64,000 nucleotides of DNA, from the NCBI RefSeq assembly GCF_020215665.1, contig NZ_CP084061.1, positions 2,574,001 through 2,638,000 of the forward strand, written 5' to 3'. Made by a program: the position numbers and the translations under genes. The notes beneath the pieces are model-generated. The model did no database searches. It was not told the DNA's origin and worked only from the letters and a program-made list of their open reading frames with translations. The stretch's first letter is position 1; every line of letters starts with the position of its first letter. The DNA is from Blautia parvula (lineage in GTDB: Bacteria; Bacillota; Clostridia; Lachnospirales; Lachnospiraceae). Of this stretch, positions 25,016-34,138 are shown piece by piece.

Positions 25016-25210
25016 TCAATGCGGCACATATTCTATGGCGTTCCCCGCTGCGTCCTGCAGCATGTCCCCTGCTGCTTCTTCCACCGGGAACAAGATATCC
25101 TCTGCTGTCACCGATATCTGGAAGGTACCGGAAACGGTCACGGTCTGCGGGGTCAGCTTTACGTCTGTGATCTTGATGTTCAGCAAGATTTTACCTTCAC
25201 CTCCACGCAT
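25016..25210 (-). CDS. Small tail-associated protein
   Basis: 64 residues from ATG 25210, but a TTG at 25186 has a better AGGTGAAGG site, giving 56 residues. Beta-rich (NIKITDVKLTPQTVTVSGTFQISV), like a small Ig-type or fibre accessory domain. It overlaps the end of the previous gene and has no named family that I recognise. Confidence 0.55.
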   Translation of the reverse strand: MRGGEGKILLNIKITDVKLTPQTVTVSGTFQISVTAEDILFPVEEAAGDMLQDAAGNAIEYVPH

Positions 25211-25461
25211 TCGACAAATGTCTCCATGCCGATCTGGTAGATATACTTTAACAGATACATCCCCGGTCCCGGCGGCTTCACCATGGCCCGCAGCACATGC
25301 TTCTCGATGTCTGCTTCCCCGCTCTCCAGAATCTCTCCCGTATACTTCTCAGACAGCTCATATCTCGCTGCCAGGATCCGGAACGGATGGTGGTGGATAC
25401 TGTGTATCACAATCTGCACCATCCTGGTCTCGCCGGTATCCATCTCATATCTCATGGCCAT
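25180..25461 (-). CDS. Tail-associated hypothetical protein
   Basis: 93 residues, predicted mixed alpha/beta, with a VQIVIHSIHHHPFRILAARY segment and a C-terminal YLLKYIYQIGMETFVECV strand pair. It lies in the fibre region, 3 bp after the preceding ORF, and overlaps the next one. Similar unnamed proteins accompany tail fibre genes in Clostridia prophages. Confidence 0.65.
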   Translation of the reverse strand: MAMRYEMDTGETRMVQIVIHSIHHHPFRILAARYELSEKYTGEILESGEADIEKHVLRAMVKPPGPGMYLLKYIYQIGMETFVECVEVKVKSC

Positions 25462-25464
25462 TTT

Positions 25465-25749
25465 TTACCTCCTTCCGCATGCTGGCTGTAACAATTCCGC
25501 GTAAAAGAGCGGCGGCACCACCTCTGCCTGATAAGGGCAAGGGATCAGGTGCGCGCAGAGGCTGGACGGATCAAACATGAGCAGCCACTTGAGGACGAAG
25601 CAGTAGTTTCCCGCATCATCCCATGCCGTGAGCTCCACGATATAGGTCCCATCCAGGTCAGCGGGGACGATGGCTTCCCACACGTCCCCATGTTTCCTCA
25701 CAAACGCTACATCCCTGCCGTCGACCTTTCCCTCGAGGCGCGCGACCAT
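25465..25749 (-). CDS. Tail fibre region protein with Ig-like fold pattern
   Basis: 94 residues. The first 55 residues (VARLEGKVDGRDVAFVRK, WEAIVPADLDGTYIVELTAWDDAGN) follow the bacterial Ig-like domain pattern, as in the neighbouring 302-residue protein. The rest is hydrophobic with several Cys and Pro. It may extend the adhesion device. One base separates it from the upstream gene. Confidence 0.65.
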   Translation of the reverse strand: MVARLEGKVDGRDVAFVRKHGDVWEAIVPADLDGTYIVELTAWDDAGNYCFVLKWLLMFDPSSLCAHLIPCPYQAEVVPPLFYAELLQPACGRR

Positions 25750-25750
25750 A

Positions 25751-26659
25751 TCAGTCCGTTACGGTGACGCTGATGATGAAGGTCTTTCCAGCATCTACCG
25801 GGTTCGGCGTGAGCACCACATCCGTGATCCTCGGTGCAGTAGTATCCAGGATGACAGTCCTTGTGACAGTCGCCTGTTTTCCGGCCTTATCCGTAGCCAC
25901 GACCGTTATCGTATTGGTTCCTGCGGCCAAGGTCAATGCCTTGCTGAAGGTACCGTCCTCGTTCACGGTCACCGCTTCTGCGCTGCCGCTGTTGAGCTTG
26001 ATGGTCACGGTGCACGGGCTGGATGTGGCATCATTGGTCTTACCGGCCACGGTGCAGGCTGCCTGATTGGTCTTCAAGCCTTCGGCCGGGCTTGTGATGC
26101 TCAGGGTCGGCGGAATGGTATCGATCTTGAATGTCACACTCTTCTGTGCGGCTGCGTTGCCGTCATGATCCATCGCATCCACCTTGATGGTGTGGCTGCC
26201 GTCAGGCAAGGCGGTTGTCGGCTTGAAGGTACATTCATATCCGCCTGTGACCTGTGTCTTTATGATGCCGGCTGTAACAGGCGTGCCGCTGTCGATGGTC
26301 ACCTTGATGGTATCCGGATTGACGCCGGAATCGTCATCCGTCACCTTGAATGAGATCGTCGGCGTATTGTTGGACAGGTATGCCCCTGCGGTCGGTGCCG
26401 TGATGGTGATGATGGGCGCTACCTTTTCTTTTACGGTGAGCCTCAGTTTGCTCCCCAGGGTCGTGTCGGACGCATCTACGGTCGTCACGTTTCCCGCATC
26501 ATCCGTTGCTTTTACAGTGACCGGGTAATAATGCCCGGACTGGTTATAACTGGACCTGTTGGGAGCGGTGATGGTCGCTTCCCATTTTCCAGATTCACTG
26601 TTCTTTGTCAGCGTCACGGTCTGGCCATTTATGATGGCCTGCATTGTTTTTACTGCCAT
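25751..26659 (-). CDS. Multi-domain Ig-like tail protein
   Basis: 302 residues made of three to four Ig-like beta-sandwich units of ~80-90 residues, each with an APxITITxPTxG or PPTLSITSPAEG start and a VxVxATDxAGN end. Such repeats on phage tails bind weakly to cell-surface sugars and help adsorption. No catalytic motif. Thr, Val and Ala-rich, no Trp-rich core. Confidence 0.8.
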   Translation of the reverse strand: MAVKTMQAIINGQTVTLTKNSESGKWEATITAPNRSSYNQSGHYYPVTVKATDDAGNVTTVDASDTTLGSKLRLTVKEKVAPIITITAPTAGAYLSNNTPTISFKVTDDDSGVNPDTIKVTIDSGTPVTAGIIKTQVTGGYECTFKPTTALPDGSHTIKVDAMDHDGNAAAQKSVTFKIDTIPPTLSITSPAEGLKTNQAACTVAGKTNDATSSPCTVTIKLNSGSAEAVTVNEDGTFSKALTLAAGTNTITVVATDKAGKQATVTRTVILDTTAPRITDVVLTPNPVDAGKTFIISVTVTD

Positions 26660-26661
26660 AT

Positions 26662-27387
26662 CTATTCCTCCACTATGATCGTATTTCCCAGTGCTGCCTT
26701 GATCTCCTGGATCTCGTTATCCACAGCCTCCGCACTGAAGTCTTTTAACTTTTCGTAGACTGCTTCTGCTCTTTTTGCTGCAGTCTCTGCATTTCCTGCT
26801 GCCGTACCCGCTCCTTCAGATGCCGTATCGGCTCTTTCCGCTGCCGTATTGGCCTCTTCGGATGCTGTGTCAGCCTTTTCTGCCGCTGTCTGGGCATTTC
26901 CGGCTGCCGTGTCGGCTCTCTCTGCAGAGGTCTCAGCCTTTTCCGCTGCGGTCTGGGCAGCCTCCCCGGCCTTCTCTGCTCTCTGGATGACTGCTTCTGC
27001 CTCTTGGATCAGTCTTTCCAGGACGGTGAGCTCATCCTTGCTCTCCACCGAACTGTCCACCAGGGACTTCTGCACCTCCAGGCGGAACAAAAAGCTCGTG
27101 ACCCTTTCCTGTTCCCGGTACAGCTGGACCTGTCCCAGGCAGGTCCCGGTCTCCGCCAGCATCTGCGGCGTGATCTCGGCGTACACTTCATTCCCATGTA
27201 TCTCGGCCTCCCTCCAGCAGGACAGGCCGCTGGGCTTCTCGATATAGATCTTCGCGCCCAGCCCCTCCGCAAGGATCATATCCCGCACCTGGAAGCAGGC
27301 TTCCCGTCCGCGGTCATCCTGCACCATACAAAGCCTTGCCTGTATCCCCTCCCGGAGGAAGTACACCGGCATCACATGTTCTACCAT
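26662..27387 (-). CDS. Baseplate upper protein-like (BppU) with Ala-rich coiled coil
   Basis: 241 residues from the ATG at 27387 (AAGGAG 7 bp upstream). The first ~125 residues resemble the BppU N-terminal domain (PVYFLREGIQARLCMVQDDRG, FQVRDMILAEGLGAKIYIEKPSG). Residues ~140-215 are a long coiled coil built of near-repeats AAEKAETSAERADTAAGNAQT. It would connect the baseplate to the receptor-binding parts as a trimer. Confidence 0.78.
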   Translation of the reverse strand: MVEHVMPVYFLREGIQARLCMVQDDRGREACFQVRDMILAEGLGAKIYIEKPSGLSCWREAEIHGNEVYAEITPQMLAETGTCLGQVQLYREQERVTSFLFRLEVQKSLVDSSVESKDELTVLERLIQEAEAVIQRAEKAGEAAQTAAEKAETSAERADTAAGNAQTAAEKADTASEEANTAAERADTASEGAGTAAGNAETAAKRAEAVYEKLKDFSAEAVDNEIQEIKAALGNTIIVEE

Positions 27388-27391
27388 CTCC

Positions 27392-28441
27392 TCACTCCTT
27401 TCTTCCCGGGATCCACCGGACCAGATATACCCCTGTGGGAGGCGGCGGATCCGGCGGCTTCGGTGGTGCCCCGCCCTGTAAATACCGGCGCACCTCCACA
27501 AGCTTTCCGCTGTGGGTATAAGCACTGGCTGTCTTTACCCTGGGGCCGATCCCGGAGCCGTGGCCCACGAACTGATCATCCCCCAGGTACATCTCCACAT
27601 GGGACGAACTTCCCGGGTCATCGTTCGGCCCCCAGAACACCAGGTCCCCGCGTTTTGCACCGGACTCTTTCTGCATCTCCAGAGAGAACACATCTTCATA
27701 GGCCGGGTTATGCCATACCAGCTCCCCATGACCCATCTGGTCCCCGGTCCAGGTGCCGATCTGGATACCGGCCCCCCGCTCGAACGCCTTCCACATCAGG
27801 GAAGAGCAGTCCGAGTATCCATTCGGTTCGTCGAAGACGCGCTGCCGCAGGCCGCCGTCCTGGGAATAGGTGTTCTTCCCTACACGGCTGAGCACTAACT
27901 GCACCACATCTTCCAGCCGGCTCCCGCCGTATTGCAGGTTTTCAAACCAGTACCTGGCATTCTGTTTTCTCTTTTCCAGCTCCGGGATCCCGGGTCTCTC
28001 ATAGTTCTTCATAAAAGCTTCTGCCAGATATTCCGGAGCTTCCCCGGACTGGGTAAAAGCGGTAAATGAAAAAGGAAAGGCTGACGTGGCGATCCACTGC
28101 TGGTCATACCGGACTTCCCACAAGATCCGTTCCAGCTGGCCGTTCACGTAAACGGTCGGACTGCTGGTGTCTCCACCCCAGGGGTAGCCGTTCCGGTCAG
28201 CCCAGGAGGTATATTCCGTTGCCGGCGTCCACTGCACCAGACCGTACCCTCCAGACATGTTCTCATATTTGAGGTCCTGCCACAGTCCTGGATTCATGGT
28301 GGATTCCTGCTCCATGTTCCCCAGGATCCCCGCCACCGCATTCTGGGTCCAGCCATTTCCGATCAGATAGTCCGCGATGTACTGGGCATTGTCCGTCATC
28401 TGCGACCGCTCCAGGTATATATTACTTATAATAAGTGTCAT
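27392..28441 (-). CDS. Tail-tip lysin: phage tail lysozyme plus NlpC/P60
   Basis: 349 residues from the ATG at 28441 (GGAGG 8 bp upstream). N-terminal ~150 residues match the phage tail lysozyme domain (GWTQNAVAGILGNMEQES, GYGLVQWTP). C-terminal ~150 form an NlpC/P60 domain with the Cys in SDCSSLMWKAF and the His in SSHVEMYLG. Muramidase and endopeptidase in one tail protein would open the thick wall locally for DNA injection. Confidence 0.87.
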   Translation of the reverse strand: MTLIISNIYLERSQMTDNAQYIADYLIGNGWTQNAVAGILGNMEQESTMNPGLWQDLKYENMSGGYGLVQWTPATEYTSWADRNGYPWGGDTSSPTVYVNGQLERILWEVRYDQQWIATSAFPFSFTAFTQSGEAPEYLAEAFMKNYERPGIPELEKRKQNARYWFENLQYGGSRLEDVVQLVLSRVGKNTYSQDGGLRQRVFDEPNGYSDCSSLMWKAFERGAGIQIGTWTGDQMGHGELVWHNPAYEDVFSLEMQKESGAKRGDLVFWGPNDDPGSSSHVEMYLGDDQFVGHGSGIGPRVKTASAYTHSGKLVEVRRYLQGGAPPKPPDPPPPTGVYLVRWIPGRKE

Positions 28442-28452
28442 CTTTTGTCCTC

Positions 28453-30294
28453 CTAAAAGCTCCCACTTTTGGTGTTGCCGCCTATACAGTATCCGTTCGC
28501 AAATTCCAAGTAGGTCCCATCCGAAAATTCTGCACGCCCACTCTTGGTCCCCTGGATGTAGGTCCCACTGTCTTTCGCTCCTGTCTTCCCGAACTTCCAC
28601 GCGTTCAGAATGCTGTCTGAAAACTGGATCACGAAAGAGCCGCTCTTCGGCCCCAGAGTCAGCGAGGGGCTTATCCCCCTCAGGTCTCCGGTCGCCTCGT
28701 CTAGTACGGCTCCTCCGCTCAGCCGGAATACGCTCACCGTTTTCCCGTTATAATCGGATAAGAGGTTTACTTCCCCCGGCGTGATGCTCACGTACAGTCC
28801 GTATTCCGCACGTTTGGATTCAATCTCTCCCTTCAGCCGCGCATTGTTCATGGAGATCTCCCCGGTATCCAGGTTGATATAGAACCCTTCCCCAGTCTCC
28901 TCGTTGTAGTTCCTGGATGCCAAAAGGCCGGCCACGATACAGTCCGCGATGAACCCATAGCCTGTCCCAAATGTCCTCCAGTCCCAGTCCTTTCCATCTG
29001 CGGTACGCTCCGACGCGATCATGAACCCTTTCGTCCCGATGCACATAGCCCCATAGTTCTTACTCTTCGGGTCCGTGTCTTCACAGAGCATGGCCACCAC
29101 GTCCAGCTTTTTCGCCTGGGTACGCTGCGCCCGCAGCTGGGTGACGGCTGCGTTCATGATCCCTATGATCTTTTCTCCTTTGAGGCCTCCCTCTTTGGTG
29201 ATTGCATCCGCCGCTGCCTGCATAACCAGGGACATGTCGTCAAAATAGCTGCTCTCGATGTCCCCCACATGCAGGGCGGATACCTTCTCCCGAATGCAGT
29301 CATAGGTCAGGCTGGTCGCCCTCCCTTTCGTGATGATGTCAAGCCCTTTGTTCTCGCACTCCACACTGTCTCCCAGGCCGATCTGCACCAGGTCTTTCAG
29401 GTCCTCATATTCCACCGTGTCCTCTAGAGGGAAGAACTCGATATCATAGGAGACCTCCGGCTTGTCGATACCCACCTCGAAGTCCTGCATCGCCCGTTCC
29501 TTTAACGCTTTCCGCAGGCTCTCCAGATCCGGATATCCGGTCTCATCCTCTCCGGTACAGTCCTCCTGCAGCTTGATCTCACTGTACTGGACCACTTTGG
29601 TATAGACAATGGGGTATTTCTTTATGTTCGGGCTGTCCACCCATGGCCTCTCCCCTTCCAGCATATAGCCATTGTAGGCTTCCGGGATGATGCGGGTCAC
29701 CACGTCATCAAAACGGACACGCTCTGTGATCCCCTGCAGGTTATAGCCGAAGGCTGCTCTGGCTCCATGATCCCCGCCCGCACGGCTGTTGATCGTCACG
29801 TGGTAGTTGTCATAGATGGGTTCGCCTCCCCATCGGTTGATGAAACTGTTCTCATCCTCCCCGCACAGGGCCTCCATCAGGTTCACTTTCTGGTAATAGG
29901 CCGTGCGTGCGCTCCGGATGTCAGACTCGGCTGTGTACGGCGTCCCCTGGGTCAGAATCTGCAGCGCCTCATCCCCGGTCTTGTTGGTGGGGCGTTTGTC
30001 CAGGATGGCTGTATTTTTCCCCGCATCAAAGAAGATCGGGTAGGCCGAGGCGTTCACGCCATTCTCTGATCTTTCGTGTTTATATATACGGAACAGCTGC
30101 CCTTTCCCAATGTTGGTATCTGCCTTGATGACAGCTCCGGATCTGATCAGGCCCGCGTTCTCATCATAAGGGTTCTGCAGGGACATCTCCCAGGTCCCCT
30201 TCAGGACTTCTGACACCGTACATGATAAAGGGTGCAGGACAGCGTCTCCATTCTTTTCATAGGCCTGGTTTGCGGCCTCATAGATCTGTATCAT
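28453..30294 (-). CDS. Tail-associated protein (Tal), prophage endopeptidase tail family
   Basis: 613 residues from the ATG at 30294 (GGAG upstream). N-terminus MIQIYEAANQAYEKNGDAVL and the following WEMSLQNPYDENAG pattern are those of the prophage-tail/Tal family, whose first ~370 residues form the gp27-like tail tip. The C-terminal part is beta-rich with FSDGTYLEFANGYCIGG. It lies directly after the distal tail gene, the standard order tape measure - Dit - Tal. Confidence 0.85.
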   Translation of the reverse strand: MIQIYEAANQAYEKNGDAVLHPLSCTVSEVLKGTWEMSLQNPYDENAGLIRSGAVIKADTNIGKGQLFRIYKHERSENGVNASAYPIFFDAGKNTAILDKRPTNKTGDEALQILTQGTPYTAESDIRSARTAYYQKVNLMEALCGEDENSFINRWGGEPIYDNYHVTINSRAGGDHGARAAFGYNLQGITERVRFDDVVTRIIPEAYNGYMLEGERPWVDSPNIKKYPIVYTKVVQYSEIKLQEDCTGEDETGYPDLESLRKALKERAMQDFEVGIDKPEVSYDIEFFPLEDTVEYEDLKDLVQIGLGDSVECENKGLDIITKGRATSLTYDCIREKVSALHVGDIESSYFDDMSLVMQAAADAITKEGGLKGEKIIGIMNAAVTQLRAQRTQAKKLDVVAMLCEDTDPKSKNYGAMCIGTKGFMIASERTADGKDWDWRTFGTGYGFIADCIVAGLLASRNYNEETGEGFYINLDTGEISMNNARLKGEIESKRAEYGLYVSITPGEVNLLSDYNGKTVSVFRLSGGAVLDEATGDLRGISPSLTLGPKSGSFVIQFSDSILNAWKFGKTGAKDSGTYIQGTKSGRAEFSDGTYLEFANGYCIGGNTKSGSF

Positions 30295-31079
30295 ACTTCT
30301 CTCCACCTCGGTGTGATGTATATCGTAAAATCTCCGCTGGTCGTCAGTTCATTGTGTCCCGGCAGGAAGCGCATGGCACGGTAATCCCCCGACACCTTCC
30401 GGCCGGCCAGCTCTCCTTTTGGTGTGTAGGCAGCTTCCCGCTCGGTATCGATAAAGATCTCCCCGTCGACCGCCGCCTCCATCCAGTTCCCGTTCACGGA
30501 AAAACTGCAGGTCCCCTCCCCGGTGATCCGGAAGAGCGGGCAGCATCCGTCAAAGGGGTTCTGCAGTACCGCCATCCGACAGGTCGTCAGGATCTGCTCG
30601 CCGCCCGTTTCGAGGATCGGACTTCCGTCCGCAGCCAGAAGGTCAGCATCCGCCAGATCCTGCTCCTGTTCCATCTCTCCTGTTTTCAGATACTGGTACG
30701 GATCACAGGAAAAGACCGCACTGAACGTTCCCAGCTCCCGCGCAGTCCTGGCATTGGTCTCCAGGCGTACCGCATACACGTGATAAAAATAGTCCGCGTC
30801 ATCCGACAGGCACAATCGTGCATTCCGGGCGGACAGCCACCGCTTGACATGCCTCCATTTTTCTGCCCAGGCTTCCGGCTTTTCCAGGTAATTGAACTCG
30901 ATCGTGATCTCTATGGGATGATACCTATGGTTATCCTTATGGAGCACGCCGTCCCTTCCAGGGATGACGATGGCCTCCATATCATACTCCGGGGCCGGTA
31001 TATCCGGCCTCCGCACCACATAGATCCCCAGGCTCTCCGCCCGGACCCCGGCATATTCTAAGTCATATCCATATCTCAT
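30291..31079 (-). CDS. Phage distal tail protein (Dit)
   Basis: 262 residues. N-terminus YAGVRAESLGIYVVRRPDIPAPEYDMEAIVIPGRDG is typical of Dit/siphovirus tail component proteins, which form the hexameric hub between tail tube and tip. It overlaps both the tape measure stop and the Tal start by 4 bp, so the three are translationally coupled. Confidence 0.86.
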   Translation of the reverse strand: MRYGYDLEYAGVRAESLGIYVVRRPDIPAPEYDMEAIVIPGRDGVLHKDNHRYHPIEITIEFNYLEKPEAWAEKWRHVKRWLSARNARLCLSDDADYFYHVYAVRLETNARTARELGTFSAVFSCDPYQYLKTGEMEQEQDLADADLLAADGSPILETGGEQILTTCRMAVLQNPFDGCCPLFRITGEGTCSFSVNGNWMEAAVDGEIFIDTEREAAYTPKGELAGRKVSGDYRAMRFLPGHNELTTSGDFTIYITPRWREV

Positions 31080-33541
31080 CTTCCTCTCACCACCATCCTG
31101 CTCCTCTGTTTGTTTCCAATATACTGCTCTGTCTTCCGGTAGATGGGTTCTCCGTCCAGATCTACGGTGTTATAGATGTATACCGGCTGGCTGACCTGTG
31201 CGCTGTAGGTCATGGTGTTCTTTCCCAGGTCCATAGTACCCTGCATGTCACTGGCCAATTCCCGGACAGCACGCATCAGCTCCGGACGGCTGTCCTTTAA
31301 TCCTTTCGTCATGAGGCCGATCATATCCGGCATCCACTCAGGCGCGCTGGTGAGCGGTCCCTCATCCGGCACGGAAAAATGCAGATGGGATGCGATCGTA
31401 CCGGCCACATCCTTTACGGCGTTCTTTAATTTTGATATCATTCCTTTTATGCCATCTACGATACCCTGTATGAAGTCCTTCCCCCATTCCTTGGCCCGGC
31501 CTGGTAAAGACTTGATGTAATCCACTGCTTTCTCAAATCCATCTACCACGGCATCCTTGATGTTCCCGCCCATTTCTTTCGCACTGTCCGCAAGGTTCCC
31601 AAAAAATCTCTTTACGCTCTCCACCATATTGGATACTTTTTCCTTCAACTCCTCCATGAGCGCCGTTGCATTGTTCCTGAAATCCTCATTCGTATTCCAG
31701 AGATGGACCACAGCTGTTACCAACATAAGGATCAGCGTGATCACAAATCCAATCGGGTTTGCCGAGATTGCCTTGTTCAATGCTGTGACTCCGCCTGTGA
31801 GCCCCGGCAGTACCGTCGACAACGTAGTCGTCCCATTGAGGACACCGATAAGTCCCGATGCAAGCGAGGTCAGTTTCCAGGCTGCGAACCCTACACCGAT
31901 GGTCTCCAGGGCCCCAGCCACAGAATCCTTGTTATCGATCAGAAAGCCAACAAACTCCACCACTAAGGGGATGATATCCTCCACGAGAAAATCAAATGCG
32001 CCGTCTATGACCTCTCCCAGCTCTTCAAAGTCTGCGCCCTCTGTCAACTCCAAGACCTTCTGCAGGATCTGATTGATCCCCTCCTGTACCGATACTGTCA
32101 CCGGTGATAAACGCTCTGCCATCTGGGCCATACCCTGGTCAAAATCCGCAGCCGCCTGGTTCGCAGCCACCAAATCTTTGTTCTGTTCCTGCCATGCCTT
32201 GCCTGCCTGCATCAGCCCCTGATCGGCCAGCTCCTGCATGATGAGGTTTGTCCTCTCAGATTCGGAACCGCAGGCTGCCAGGCGCTCATTGAACGCGTCT
32301 TCGCTGGTCCCCGCCCAGTTCAGTACGTCTGCAAAGGTACCAGTCACGGTCCCCACTTTTGCCGTCTCGTTGATTGCTTCCGCCAGGCCGTCGATGGGGA
32401 TGGAATCCCCATAATTCGCCCACGCGCCGACCGTACCGTTGATGAGCTGAGTCAGCTTATCCTGACTCAGGCCCAGGGCCTGCAGGTTCGCTGTGGTGGT
32501 CGCTGCGGTCTGGTCATCCCCCAGTACCCCGTAAAGTGTCTTATAGCTCTCCGTGGTCTCTTTCGTGCTGTACCCGGCTTTCTTACTGGACACCTCCAGA
32601 CTGGACATGATCTTCCGGTATTCCTTTGTTTCTTCCATAAGGCCGGAGATAGCGGAATAGATGCCCTTCACCCCTTCCACGATCCCATTTCCCAGGATGC
32701 TCGCTTTTAAGCTGTCTCCAAAGGAACTGCTCTCCTTTTCGGCATCTTCTGCCGCATCCGCTACATCCCGCAGCCCCGTCTCCACATCCCGCAGCCCCTG
32801 TTCCATCTCATCCAGGGCGGTATTGTTTTGCTTCAGCTCATTTTCCAGCTTATTGAGTTCAGTCTCGGAACGGTTCACTGCCTGCTGCATCTTCATGGCC
32901 TGCGTGGACCCTTCCCCGAATTCCCGGGAAGCATCCGCCAGGGCCTTCTTGCAGGCCTCCAGCTTCCGCTTCTGAGTCTCGATAGAAGTGTTCAAGACTT
33001 TGTTCTTTGCGAGGAGTGCTTCCTGGCCATTCGCATTTTCCGCGTACCTGGATGTGACTTTCTGCATCTCCGTCCCCAGGGTCTGCAATGCCGTGTCGAT
33101 CTCACTCAATTGACGCTCATACTCTGCTCCAGCCTTGACCTCCATACCGGTCTCCACATCCCGCAGCCCCTGTTCCATCTCCTCCAGGGCGGTACTGTTC
33201 TGCTTCAGCTCATTTTCCAGCTTATTGAGTTCAGTCTCGGAACGGTTCACCACCTGCTGCCACTTTAAGGTCTCCGTGGCATTTTCTCCGTATTTTTCCG
33301 CAGCCTCTGCCAAGGCTTTCTTGGATGCCTCAAGCTGTTCCCTCTGTTTCTCGATACTGCTCGTGAGCACCTGGTTCTTTGCGATGAGTGCCTCCTGGCC
33401 ATTCGCATTCTCTGCAAATTCCGATACGACTTTCTGCATCTCCGTCCCCAGGGTCCTAAGGGACGTATTGATATTATTCAGCTGTTTCCGAAATTCCGCT
33501 TCCCCATCGATCCCGATCCGGGGGCCTATGTCATATGCCAT
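31076..33541 (-). CDS. Tail tape measure protein
   Basis: 821 residues, the longest phage gene here, which sets tail length. The first ~250 residues are coiled coil and contain a tandem duplication of ~120 residues (LRTLGTEMQKVVSEFAENAN and LQTLGTEMQKVTSRYAENAN open the two units). The middle has KAGYSTKETTES-type TP901 signatures and hydrophobic helices (~560-615). The C-terminus (~690-760) has an amphipathic region before VDLDGEPIYRKTEQYI. The duplication may have lengthened the tail. Confidence 0.92.
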   Translation of the reverse strand: MAYDIGPRIGIDGEAEFRKQLNNINTSLRTLGTEMQKVVSEFAENANGQEALIAKNQVLTSSIEKQREQLEASKKALAEAAEKYGENATETLKWQQVVNRSETELNKLENELKQNSTALEEMEQGLRDVETGMEVKAGAEYERQLSEIDTALQTLGTEMQKVTSRYAENANGQEALLAKNKVLNTSIETQKRKLEACKKALADASREFGEGSTQAMKMQQAVNRSETELNKLENELKQNNTALDEMEQGLRDVETGLRDVADAAEDAEKESSSFGDSLKASILGNGIVEGVKGIYSAISGLMEETKEYRKIMSSLEVSSKKAGYSTKETTESYKTLYGVLGDDQTAATTTANLQALGLSQDKLTQLINGTVGAWANYGDSIPIDGLAEAINETAKVGTVTGTFADVLNWAGTSEDAFNERLAACGSESERTNLIMQELADQGLMQAGKAWQEQNKDLVAANQAAADFDQGMAQMAERLSPVTVSVQEGINQILQKVLELTEGADFEELGEVIDGAFDFLVEDIIPLVVEFVGFLIDNKDSVAGALETIGVGFAAWKLTSLASGLIGVLNGTTTLSTVLPGLTGGVTALNKAISANPIGFVITLILMLVTAVVHLWNTNEDFRNNATALMEELKEKVSNMVESVKRFFGNLADSAKEMGGNIKDAVVDGFEKAVDYIKSLPGRAKEWGKDFIQGIVDGIKGMISKLKNAVKDVAGTIASHLHFSVPDEGPLTSAPEWMPDMIGLMTKGLKDSRPELMRAVRELASDMQGTMDLGKNTMTYSAQVSQPVYIYNTVDLDGEPIYRKTEQYIGNKQRSRMVVRGR
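32778..32878 (-). repeat. Internal repeat of the tape measure gene, copy 2
   Basis: 101 bp nearly identical to 33150-33250; encodes the ETELNKLENELKQNNTALDE segment. The 372-bp distance equals one ~124-codon repeat unit. Confidence 0.85.
33150..33250 (-). repeat. Internal repeat of the tape measure gene, copy 1
   Basis: 101 bp nearly identical to 32778-32878; encodes ETELNKLENELKQNSTALEE. High DNA identity points to a recent duplication. Confidence 0.85.
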
Positions 33542-33545
33542 CTTC

Positions 33546-33737
33546 TCACCTCAAATCCGGGATGTATCCCGTGTTCTTTTCTGCTTCCCGTGCGGCTCCG
33601 TTCCGGATCTGGCATACAGCGATCAAGTCCAGGAACTCTCCCACAGGCATGCAGGAATATTCCAGGACCGGCGCTCCTAGTTCTCTTCCCCAGAAGTCAT
33701 ACCACGCAAAGCTCAGCGGCCCTGCGTGGTCTCTGCG
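33546..33737 (-). CDS. Tail assembly chaperone, -1 frameshift extension (gpT-like)
   Basis: 63 codons in the -1 frame after the slippery site. The segment GPLSFAWYDFWGRELGAPVL and the rest has clear protein character but no start or RBS of its own. Fused through the shift it gives a 197-residue G-T-type protein. Such fusions recruit tail-tube protein onto the tape measure in siphophages. It ends 5 bp before the tape measure start. Confidence 0.82.
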   Translation of the reverse strand, partial: RRDHAGPLSFAWYDFWGRELGAPVLEYSCMPVGEFLDLIAVCQIRNGAAREAEKNTGYIPDLR

Positions 33738-34138
33738 TTTTTTACGGTGCCCTCCACAGGCTCTGCCTCGACTTCCTGTTTCTTGGAGATCCCGATGCAC
33801 TGCAGGATGCTCTTTACCAGGACCGCCAGGCCTCCCAGTTCCGTGATCCCCACCTCGATGGCCTCCGCCGGAAGTGGGATCCATTTTCCATCCGCATCCA
33901 CCGGCGCGTCCTTCGGTGCCGGGATATCTTTTTCAAAATAATTTTTATATGCACATCCCTGCGCGATCAGCAGTTCCGTCATCCAGATGAGCATGTCCAT
34001 ATCCTGCTCATCCAGTCCTCTGCTCCTCAGATCTCCCAGACATTCCATACCGCCGTACCTGGCCACGATGGCCTTCTGCGCTCCCAGGGAAAAAGACATG
34101 GGATATCTCTTCCCGGCGATCTCCAGATAACTGATCAT
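33713..34138 (-). CDS. Tail assembly chaperone (gpG-like)
   Basis: 141 residues from the ATG at 34138 (GGGAGG 8 bp upstream). N-terminal YLEIAGKRYPMSFSLGAQKAI is the usual beta-hairpin start of these chaperones, followed by a helical body. Close to the end, codons GTA AAA AAC carry the slippery heptamer A AAA AAC. Position between major tail protein and tape measure is canonical. Confidence 0.85.
   Translation of the reverse strand: MISYLEIAGKRYPMSFSLGAQKAIVARYGGMECLGDLRSRGLDEQDMDMLIWMTELLIAQGCAYKNYFEKDIPAPKDAPVDADGKWIPLPAEAIEVGITELGGLAVLVKSILQCIGISKKQEVEAEPVEGTVKNAETTQGR
33737..33743 (-). promoter_or_regulatory. -1 ribosomal frameshift site (A AAA AAC)
   Basis: Minus-strand heptamer in the correct X XXY YYZ phase relative to the chaperone frame. 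The zero frame stops 8 codons later at 33713, while the -1 frame runs open to 33546. Confidence 0.85.

Noticed and set aside
32778-33250. Possible CRISPR-like or iteron repeat
   Set aside because: Only two copies, in coding phase within the tape measure gene; explained by protein duplication.
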